DNA of 64,000 nucleotides from Heyndrickxia shackletonii. Lineage in GTDB: Bacteria > Bacillota > Bacilli > Bacillales > Bacillaceae_C. How positions within the stretch are numbered: position 1 is the stretch's first letter; every line of letters begins with the position of its first letter. The stretch covers positions 384,548 to 448,547 of the forward strand of contig NZ_LJJC01000006.1 in the NCBI RefSeq assembly GCF_001420715.1, given 5' to 3'. The notes under the pieces are model-generated. The model was not told the DNA's origin. It searched no databases and saw only the letters and a list, made by a program, of their open reading frames with translations. Below, one piece after another: positions 58,016 through 64,000 of this stretch. Both the position numbers and the translations under genes were made by a program.

Positions 58016-58050
58016 AAAAATCCCCCTTTATGCGTAAAAGGGGAAATTTT
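58016..58050 (-). terminator. Terminator of sleL
   Basis: AAAATTTCCCC / GGGGGATTTTT stem on the minus strand with a 13-nt loop; T-rich tail. It starts just after the sleL stop. Confidence 0.75.
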
Positions 58051-58053
58051 GAA

Positions 58054-59340
58054 TCACTTTTTTTCTACATTGAAATTTTCTACAATTAACAGCCAATTTT
58101 GCGGAAAAGATAAACCTAATTTCCAATAGCTCATACCACGTAAATTTAGTTCTTTGAGAAGATTAAATTTCGCTTGAATCGATCTTGCATCTTCAAACCA
58201 AACCTTATGTTTTTTACCGGAATCGTCAACATAGTCAATATTTGGAGCTTGAGCCGCGGAATCATATTTAATAGGGACATTGTGATTGGCAGCAATTTTA
58301 ATAGCTTGTTGGGGGCTTATTGCTTTGGCAATATCTTTTCCGGGAGTAAAAGGAAGTGTCCAGTCATACCCATAGAGATTCTGTCCCATCAAAATTTTCT
58401 TGGAAGGTATTTCCTTTACAGCGTATTCTAACACTTTCCTAACTTGATTAATGGGAGATACGGCCATTGGTGGCCCGCCGCTATAGCCCCATTCATATGT
58501 CATAATAACGACAAAATCTACAATTTCACCATGAGCTTTATAATCATGAGCTTCATACCAGCGACCTTTCTGTGTTGAGCTTATTTTTGGTGCTAAAGCA
58601 GTGGACAAAAACCAACCTTCCTTCGAAAAGAGATTTTTTGCTTTTCGTAAAAATTGATTATAGGCATCTTTATCTTGCGGACGTAAATACTCAAAATCAA
58701 TATGAATATCACGGAAACCGTACCTTTTAGCAGTGGAAACAATATTATTTAAAAATGTGTTTTGGATGGCTTGATCCGTTAATAAAATTCTTCCTAATTC
58801 ATCGCTAAATTGCCCTTGCTCTTGGTTATTTATAGCCATAACTAAGACGTTTTTGTTTCTTCTTGCAATCTCAGGCAGGTTTCCTAAAGGGGGGGCTATT
58901 AATGATCCATCACGATTTACTCGAAATGCAAAGGGAGATAAGTAAGTTAAGTATGGTGCCGCCTCACGAGAACTGTTTTCTAAAGCGGTAGATACAGTAT
59001 TTCCAAACGGTTCTACATAAGCATTAAATTCAGCATTCACTTTTCTTTGTTGGGATATATATAATTTCATTCCTACATGTAATGGTTGGTTGATTGAAAT
59101 ACCATTGATCCTCGCGAGTTCAGCTGGAGTGGTATGGAATTTACGGGCAATGGAGGTTAGACTGTCACCGCGTTGCACCCAATAAAAGCTTCCGATAATG
59201 GGGATTACTAAGGCTTGCCCTTCCACTAAATGATCTGGGTTTGGAAGTTCATTAGCGGACGTAAGCTCATTTGCTGAAACTTGGTACAATCTTGCTATCC
59301 CCGCAACTGTTTCATTTGGTTTAACCACATGTATTTGCAA
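58054..59340 (-). CDS. sleL: Spore cortex-fragment-lytic enzyme SleL/YaaH (LysM2-GH18)
   Basis: Spore protein that degrades cortex muropeptides during germination in Bacillus. 428 aa, close to B. subtilis YaaH (427): LysM 1 at about 2-46 (IHVVKPNETVAGIARLYQV), LysM 2 at about 51-97 (YWVQRGDSLTSIARKF), and a glycoside hydrolase 18 barrel from about 115, with the catalytic DIHIDFEY motif. No signal peptide, as usual for a spore-coat/cortex enzyme made in the mother cell. The frame opens at an ATG at 59406, but GGAGGG is 6 nt before the TTG at 59340 (MQIHVVKPNE), which is chosen. Confidence 0.94.
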   Translation of the reverse strand: MQIHVVKPNETVAGIARLYQVSANELTSANELPNPDHLVEGQALVIPIIGSFYWVQRGDSLTSIARKFHTTPAELARINGISINQPLHVGMKLYISQQRKVNAEFNAYVEPFGNTVSTALENSSREAAPYLTYLSPFAFRVNRDGSLIAPPLGNLPEIARRNKNVLVMAINNQEQGQFSDELGRILLTDQAIQNTFLNNIVSTAKRYGFRDIHIDFEYLRPQDKDAYNQFLRKAKNLFSKEGWFLSTALAPKISSTQKGRWYEAHDYKAHGEIVDFVVIMTYEWGYSGGPPMAVSPINQVRKVLEYAVKEIPSKKILMGQNLYGYDWTLPFTPGKDIAKAISPQQAIKIAANHNVPIKYDSAAQAPNIDYVDDSGKKHKVWFEDARSIQAKFNLLKELNLRGMSYWKLGLSFPQNWLLIVENFNVEKK

Positions 59341-59525
59341 TGCAAACCCTCCTCTATTTAAAATAAAATGTATATGTGATAAAAAGCAAATATAACTCTT
59401 AAACATTCTATGTCTCCTATGAAAAAAAATGTTATGTTTTGAGTAATGACGATAAATCCTATAAATTCATTTACTAATTGGTTATAATAGGCGAAGAAAT
59501 TCGTACTTAATAAACAGAGGTTATA

Positions 59526-60038
59526 ATGATGACATTAGATACAGGTTTAGATGATAGACATTTTATGAGTCTGGCTTTGGAAGAGGCTAAAAAGGCTGCG
59601 GAAATAAATGAGGTTCCGATTGGGGCTGTTATTGTTTTGGACAACGAAGTAGTGGCATCTGCCCACAACCTACGAGAAACAACTCAAAATGCTACAACAC
59701 ATGCAGAAATACTAGCGATTCAAGAAGCATGTAATCGTATTGGTTCATGGCGGCTGGAGAATGCTGTTCTTTATGTCACTTTAGAGCCTTGCCCTATGTG
59801 CAGCGGGGCAATTATTCTTTCAAGAATAAAGAGAGTTGTATTTGGTGCGTATGATCCTAAAGCAGGTTGCGCAGGCAGTTTGATGAATTTATTAGAAGAT
59901 GAAAGGTTCAACCATCAATGTGAAGTAACCAGTGATGTTTTAGGAAAAGAATGTGGAGAAATGTTAAGTACATTTTTTCGGGAAATTCGCCATAAAAAAA
60001 AGCAGGAAAAGTTGAGTGGCAATGCGGCCAATAATTAA
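59526..60038 (+). CDS. tadA: tRNA-specific adenosine deaminase TadA (YaaJ)
   Basis: Zinc enzyme converting A34 to inosine in tRNA-Arg(ACG). 170 aa: zinc ligand H59 and proton shuttle E61 in THAEILA, C89 and C92 in EPCPMCSGA, family signature GAVIV and FGAYDPKAGCAGS. AGAGG lies 5 nt before ATG 59526 and 8 nt before a second ATG at 59529; either may start the protein. The SRP RNA gene follows, as in B. subtilis. Confidence 0.97.
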   Translation: MMTLDTGLDDRHFMSLALEEAKKAAEINEVPIGAVIVLDNEVVASAHNLRETTQNATTHAEILAIQEACNRIGSWRLENAVLYVTLEPCPMCSGAIILSRIKRVVFGAYDPKAGCAGSLMNLLEDERFNHQCEVTSDVLGKECGEMLSTFFREIRHKKKQEKLSGNAANN

Positions 60039-60052
60039 CAACGCACTATTCA

Positions 60053-60080
60053 TTGATTTTTTGTTCAAACACTAGTATAC
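60053..60080 (+). promoter_or_regulatory. Promoter of the SRP RNA gene
   Basis: TTGATT (60053-60058), 16 bp, TATACT (60075-60080), about 40 bp before the RNA; a processed leader is expected. Confidence 0.6.
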
Positions 60081-60120
60081 TATGTTTAGCGTTAATTAAA
60101 CGCAACTTAATATGGTATCA

Positions 60121-60394
60121 ACTTTGCCGTGCTAGGTGGGGAGGTAGCGGTGCCCTGTACCCGCAATCCGCTCTAGCGGGACTGAATCCCTTCTTGAGGC
60201 TAGTTTCCTGTAGGGTCTGCCTTAAGTAAGTGGTGTTGACGCTTGGGTCCTGCGCAATGGAAATCCATGAACCATGTCAGGTCCGGAAGGAAGCAGCATT
60301 AAGTGGACTCTTCCATGTGCCGCAGGGCAGCCTGAGCCGAGCTAACTGCTTAAGTAACGCTTATGGGAGCTAGTCGAGGGAAGGTGCACGGCAG
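60121..60394 (+). ncRNA. scr: Signal recognition particle RNA, large Bacillus type (scRNA)
   Basis: About 270 nt. It carries the SRP domain signature GTCAGGTCCGGAAGGAAGCAGC (positions 60277-60298) and, outside it, the Alu domain typical of Bacillus: 5' TTTGCCGTGCTAGGTGGGGA pairs with 3' AAGGTGCACGGCA, and GGTAGCGGTGCCCTGTACCC follows. RNA component of the FtsY/Ffh targeting pathway. Ends estimated from B. subtilis. Confidence 0.96.
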
Positions 60395-60410
60395 TTACTT
60401 CTACATACTA

Positions 60411-60436
60411 ACTCATCCAATTTGGATGGGTTTTTT
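60411..60436 (+). terminator. Terminator of SRP RNA
   Basis: ACTCATCCAATTTGGATGGGT hairpin followed by TTTTTG. Confidence 0.85.
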
Positions 60437-60568
60437 GCATTATTTGAAATTAAAATAGTTTCCCCTTTATAAATGGGAAATTGCGACTGTATAATGTATA
60501 ATAGGGAAAAGCAATATTATTAGAACTTAAATGGATATAAAATATTTTATAAAGAAGGTGGGAGGGAC

Positions 60569-62254
60569 ATGGCATATCAAGCATTATATAGAGTGTGGCG
60601 ACCGCAATCATTTGAAGATGTTGCGGGACAAGAGCATGTAACGAAGACACTTCAGAATGCCCTCCTGCAGCAAAAGATTTCACATGCTTATTTATTTTCC
60701 GGGCCAAGAGGAACTGGTAAAACAAGTGCTGCAAAAATTTTGGCTAAAGCAATAAATTGTGAAAAAGCCCCAGTAGCAGAACCATGCAATGAATGTGCAG
60801 CGTGTCGAGGTATAACCGACGGATCTATTCCAGATGTTATTGAAATTGATGCAGCCTCCAATAATGGCGTTGAGGAAATTAGGGATATCCGTGATAAAGT
60901 GAAATTTGCGCCAAATGCTGTACCGTATAAGGTCTATATTATTGATGAAGTTCATATGCTTTCCATTGGGGCATTTAATGCGCTTTTAAAAACATTGGAG
61001 GAGCCTCCTCAACATGTCATCTTCATTTTGGCGACGACAGAACCTCATAAAATACCGTTAACCATTATTTCTAGGTGCCAGCGCTTTGATTTTAAAAGGA
61101 TCACAGCAAAAGATATTATGAAAAGAATGGTGCATATTGCAAATGGGTCTGGGATACAATTCGAGGAAAAAGCTTTTGAAATAATTGCACGTGCGGCAGA
61201 GGGCGGACTTCGGGATGCTTTAAGCTTACTCGATCAAGCTGTTTCATTTAGTGATGAAGTCGTTACAGTGAATGATGCACTAACTGTAACAGGTGCTATT
61301 TCTCAAGAGTATTTAAATCAATTGGCTTTATCGATAAAGGAAAATAATGTAGCTCTCGCATTGAAAACGTTGGAGGATCTGTTATATCAGGGAAAAGACG
61401 AAACAAGGTTTATCGAGGATTTGATTCTTTATTTTCGGGATATGCTGTTATATAAAACGGCACCAAATCTTGAGGAGTCTATTGAGCGCGTTATGGTTGA
61501 CACAGATTTCCAAAACCTTGCGCAAACTATAACCAACGAGCAAATTTATGAATACATTGATATATTAAATAGGACACAGCAAGAAATGAAATTTTCCAAT
61601 ATAGCAAAAATGTATATCGAAGTTGCCTTAATACGTTTATGTGAAACAAAGGTGGCAACTGTACATCATAGTGACGATGTTCAAAATTTGCTTGGTAAAA
61701 TAGAAAGGCTTGAAAAGGAAATACAAGCTCTTAAAGAAAATGGTGTAACCGTTTCTCAAGAGGAAAAGCCTCAAGCTGCTAAAAGAGCTCCTCGAACTGG
61801 GAAAGGATATAAGGTACAAACGGGAAGAATTCATGATATATTAAAAGGGGCAACCAAACAGGATTTACAACTCATTAAAAGCCGATGGGGCGATATGCTG
61901 GAGATGCTAAATAATCGCCAAATGCGATCCCAGGCGGCATTACTGAATGAGGCAGAGCCTGTTGCGGCCTCGAACAATGCGTTTGTATTGAAGTTTAAAT
62001 ATGAAATTCATTGCCAAATGGCCATGGAAAATAATAAATTTCTAGAAGCTATTTCTTCTATTCTTCAGGAGATAACAGGAATCCATTATCAAGCTGTTGG
62101 CATTCCGGAGAATCAATGGAATGAAGTTAGGGAAGATTTTTTGAAAAATAATATGGATTCATCTGGGGATGCGCAAGAAGAAGCTGAGGATGATCCAATT
62201 ATTGCAGAAGCTAAGAAATTAGTTGGTATAGATTTAATTGAAATACAGGATTAA
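60569..62254 (+). CDS. dnaX: DNA polymerase III subunits gamma/tau
   Basis: Clamp-loader ATPase and replisome organiser. 561 aa: AAA+ with Walker A GPRGTGKTS (45-53), zinc module C64, C73, C76, C79 (CEKAPVAEPCNECAAC), Walker B VYIIDEVHML, sensor LATTEPHKIP. A Lys/Arg-rich region at about 395-420 is followed by the tau-specific C-terminus. TATAAT boxes at 60490-60495 and 60497-60502 probably belong to its promoter. Heads the dnaX-ebfC-recR-yaaL-bofA string. Confidence 0.97.
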   Translation: MAYQALYRVWRPQSFEDVAGQEHVTKTLQNALLQQKISHAYLFSGPRGTGKTSAAKILAKAINCEKAPVAEPCNECAACRGITDGSIPDVIEIDAASNNGVEEIRDIRDKVKFAPNAVPYKVYIIDEVHMLSIGAFNALLKTLEEPPQHVIFILATTEPHKIPLTIISRCQRFDFKRITAKDIMKRMVHIANGSGIQFEEKAFEIIARAAEGGLRDALSLLDQAVSFSDEVVTVNDALTVTGAISQEYLNQLALSIKENNVALALKTLEDLLYQGKDETRFIEDLILYFRDMLLYKTAPNLEESIERVMVDTDFQNLAQTITNEQIYEYIDILNRTQQEMKFSNIAKMYIEVALIRLCETKVATVHHSDDVQNLLGKIERLEKEIQALKENGVTVSQEEKPQAAKRAPRTGKGYKVQTGRIHDILKGATKQDLQLIKSRWGDMLEMLNNRQMRSQAALLNEAEPVAASNNAFVLKFKYEIHCQMAMENNKFLEAISSILQEITGIHYQAVGIPENQWNEVREDFLKNNMDSSGDAQEEAEDDPIIAEAKKLVGIDLIEIQD

Positions 62255-62275
62255 TGAATTTGGAGGATGATGAAA

Positions 62276-62593
62276 ATGCGTGGCATGGGTAATATGCAAA
62301 ATATGATGAAACAAATGCAAAAAATGCAAAAAAAAATGGCAGAAGCACAGGAACAATTGGGGGAACAACGTATTGAAGGTACTGCCGGCGGAGGAATGGT
62401 ATCAGTAATTGTTTCCGGGCATAAAGAAGTGTTAGAAGTAAATATTAAAGAAGAGGTTGTAGATCCTGAAGATATTGAAATGCTTCAAGATCTTGTTTTG
62501 GCTGCTACAAATGATGCATTGAAAAAGGCAGATGAACTAACGAACCAAACAATGGGACAATTTACAAAAGGACTAAATCTACCAGGTTTTTAA
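62276..62593 (+). CDS. ebfC: Nucleoid-associated protein YaaK/EbfC
   Basis: Small DNA-binding protein of the YbaB/EbfC family, nucleoid-associated. 105 aa: Met/Gln/Lys-rich N-terminal helix ([20 protein letters not shown]), [10 protein letters not shown] core and [20 protein letters not shown]. In-frame ATGs occur at 62267 and 62270, but they overlap GGAGG; ATG 62276 is 9 nt away and homologues begin MRG, so it is selected. Between dnaX and recR, as in most bacteria. Confidence 0.95.
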   Translation: MRGMGNMQNMMKQMQKMQKKMAEAQEQLGEQRIEGTAGGGMVSVIVSGHKEVLEVNIKEEVVDPEDIEMLQDLVLAATNDALKKADELTNQTMGQFTKGLNLPGF

Positions 62594-62606
62594 GGGGAAA
62601 TAAAGA

Positions 62607-63203
62607 ATGCATTATCCTGAACCGATTACAAAGCTCATGGATAGCTTTATGAAACTGCCAGGGATTGGCCCAAAGACGGCTTCAAGACTGGCGTTTTTTG
62701 TGTTAACCATGAAAGAAGACATAGTGCTTGACTTTGCAAAAGCACTTGTAGATGCAAAACGAAATCTAGGCTATTGTTCGGTTTGCGGTCATATAACCGA
62801 TCAAGATCCTTGCTATATTTGTACTGATCAAAGAAGAGACAGAAGTGTCATTTGTGTAGTGCAAGATCCTAAGGATGTTATAGCAATGGAAAAAATGAAG
62901 GAATTTAATGGATTATATCACGTTCTACATGGGGCGATTTCTCCGATGGATGGGATTGGCCCGGAGGATATTAATGTACCCGATTTATTAAAAAGGCTTC
63001 AGGATGAAACAGTTCAAGAAGTAATATTAGCCACGAATCCGAATATTGAAGGAGAAGCAACCGCAATGTATATCTCTAGATTATTGAAACCATCTGGTAT
63101 CAAAATTACTCGTATTGCTCATGGTTTACCTGTTGGTGGAGATTTAGAATATGCGGATGAAGTTACTTTATCCAAGGCACTTGAGGGAAGAAGAGAAGTA
63201 TAA
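62607..63203 (+). CDS. recR: Recombination mediator RecR
   Basis: Ring-forming RecFOR pathway protein. 198 aa: helix-hairpin-helix [14 protein letters not shown] (17-30), C4 zinc finger C57, C60, C69, C72 ([16 protein letters not shown]), TOPRIM domain ([15 protein letters not shown]), and the C-terminal [18 protein letters not shown] segment. Co-directional, 13 bp after ebfC. Confidence 0.98.
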   Translation: MHYPEPITKLMDSFMKLPGIGPKTASRLAFFVLTMKEDIVLDFAKALVDAKRNLGYCSVCGHITDQDPCYICTDQRRDRSVICVVQDPKDVIAMEKMKEFNGLYHVLHGAISPMDGIGPEDINVPDLLKRLQDETVQEVILATNPNIEGEATAMYISRLLKPSGIKITRIAHGLPVGGDLEYADEVTLSKALEGRREV

Positions 63204-63218
63204 GCGGGGTGAACTCTC

Positions 63219-63434
63219 TTGTTTGGACGAAAACAAAAGCTGCGAGAAGAATATGATCAAAAGCTGATCAATCTAATGACAACCGCAAGAAAAGATTGGA
63301 TACATCAAAAATCCTTGGTTGATATGAGTTTTGAATATGATGAAGAGCTTAATTATTATAAAATGACGGCTGAAGCGAAATATTTCTTTCTCTTCAGAGA
63401 AGCTAAAAAACGAAATTTAAGAATAAAAGTATAG
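63219..63434 (+). CDS. yaaL: YaaL family protein (DUF2508)
   Basis: Short charged cytoplasmic protein of unknown function, 71 aa, TTG start with GGGGTGA about 7 nt upstream. RKQKLREEYDQKLINLM and YYKMTAEAKYFFLFREAKKR are the conserved blocks. It sits between recR and bofA as in B. subtilis. Confidence 0.9.
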   Translation: MFGRKQKLREEYDQKLINLMTTARKDWIHQKSLVDMSFEYDEELNYYKMTAEAKYFFLFREAKKRNLRIKV

Positions 63435-63524
63435 AATCCATTGATTATTTCTGCATAAAAGTTCTTTTTGGACAATCTGTTCATAAAATGGATAGTAAAT
63501 ATGCAGAAATAAGGAGTGGAGAAA

Positions 63525-63791
63525 TTGAGCCCAGTTATCATAGTATCCATTATTATTGTTTTGATTTTACTATTGTTAGCTGCAGGGACATTGGGAAAAC
63601 CAGTGAAATGGTTTGGTCAATTGCTTATAAAGTTTATAATAGGAGCCGTATTTTTGTTCTTTTTAAATACTATAGGAAGTCACTATGGTCTTCATGTTCC
63701 AATTAATTTCATAACAACTGCCATATCAGGTTTGTTAGGAATCCCCGGTGTAATAGGTTTAACCATTATTCAAACTTGGATTCTTCATTAA
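63525..63791 (+). CDS. bofA: Pro-sigma-K processing inhibitor BofA
   Basis: Integral membrane protein that, with SpoIVFA, inhibits the SpoIVFB protease until the sigma-K checkpoint is met. 88 aa with hydrophobic segments about 4-22 and 30-52, then the conserved C-terminal HVPINFITTAISGLLGIPGV. The frame begins with a GTG at 63516 that overlaps the ribosome site; TTG at 63525, 8 nt after GGAG, gives the expected length. Confidence 0.94.
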   Translation: MSPVIIVSIIIVLILLLLAAGTLGKPVKWFGQLLIKFIIGAVFLFFLNTIGSHYGLHVPINFITTAISGLLGIPGVIGLTIIQTWILH

Positions 63792-63815
63792 AAATTCCTC
63801 TTTTGAGGAATTTTT
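63790..63815 (+). terminator. Terminator of bofA
   Basis: AAAAATTCCTC / GAGGAATTTTT with a 4-nt loop; starts at the bofA stop codon. Confidence 0.85.
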
Positions 63816-63825
63816 AATGTTTTTA

Positions 63826-63854
63826 TTGACTTTGGATATAATAGATGATAATAT
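63826..63854 (+). promoter_or_regulatory. Promoter P1 of a second rRNA operon
   Basis: TTGACT (63826-63831), 17 bp, TAATAT (63849-63854). Confidence 0.6.
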
Positions 63855-63901
63855 ATAAAACGTCGCTGAAATACTTCAGTCAAATAATAAGAAAAAAACA
63901 T

Positions 63902-63930
63902 TTGACAAAGGGATTTAAAAGTGATATTAT
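63902..63930 (+). promoter_or_regulatory. Promoter P2 of a second rRNA operon
   Basis: Perfect TTGACA (63902-63907), 17 bp, TATTAT (63925-63930). A GTTGCTT/AAGCAAC hairpin follows in the leader. Confidence 0.85.
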
Positions 63931-63967
63931 ATAAAAGTTGCTTCATTAAAAAAGCAACAATGATTGA

Positions 63968-64000
63968 TCTTTGAAAACTAAACAGAACAAAACGTCAATG
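63968..64000 (+). other. Leader of a second rRNA operon, continues beyond window
   Basis: The last 33 bases are identical to 43301-43333 upstream of the first 16S gene (TCTTTGAAAACTAAACAGAA and on). A 16S gene is expected about 28 bp past the window end. Confidence 0.9.

Overview
This 64 kb window is the replication-origin region of a low-GC, spore-forming member of the Bacillaceae. The gene order rpmH-oriC-dnaA-dnaN-rlbA-recF-remB-gyrB-gyrA-rrn is the classic Bacillus one. Spore-associated genes (yyaC, spoIIIJ/yidC, jag, sleL/yaaH, bofA), four parS sites, two ParB-family proteins (Spo0J and Noc) and the walRKHIJ cluster all agree with this. The genus is not resolved from sequence reading alone.

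Left arm (1 to about 32,100), almost all on the minus strand and so read away from oriC: an htrA-type protease cut by the window edge, walJ-walI-walH-walK-walR, an M23 peptidoglycan hydrolase, a tRNA-Phe/Asp/Lys cluster, purA, dnaC (replicative helicase), rplI-gdpP-yybS, rpsR-ssb-rpsF, ychF, a DUF951 gene with an MscS channel, yyaC (the only plus-strand gene here), a DUF554 membrane protein, spo0J-soj, noc, rsmG-mnmG-mnmE, jag-spoIIIJ-rnpA and rpmH. The themes are cell-wall homeostasis, replication and segregation, and tRNA modification.

oriC (about 32,200 to 34,215) is bipartite: a DnaA-box array between rpmH and dnaA, and a second set of boxes, DnaA-trios and an AT-rich unwinding zone between dnaA and dnaN. 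Further perfect DnaA boxes lie upstream of jag and downstream of dnaN.

Right arm (32,700 to 64,000), mostly plus strand: dnaA, dnaN, rlbA, recF, remB, gyrB, gyrA, a degenerate HD-GYP protein, a complete 16S-23S-5S operon without spacer tRNAs, yaaC (minus), guaB, dacA, pdxS-pdxT, a T-box leader with serS, tRNA-Ser, dck-dgk (minus), sleL (minus), tadA, SRP RNA, dnaX, ebfC, recR, yaaL, bofA, and the promoters and leader of a second rRNA operon that starts beyond the window.

No prophage, CRISPR array, transposase gene or new multigene system was found; the coding content is core genome. What is unusual lies in the intergenic DNA and in a few proteins: a seven-copy family of roughly 150-bp long inverted repeats; two 152-bp MITE-like elements with ISL3-like ends, both placed about 20 bp upstream of a start codon in the same orientation; a duplicated 5' tRNA-Lys fragment at the head of the tRNA operon; an RNase P protein lacking the usual RNR motif; an HD-GYP protein lacking its HD dyad; a WalR-like box beside a possible tiny gene; and a 21-bp periodic repeat downstream of the rRNA operon.
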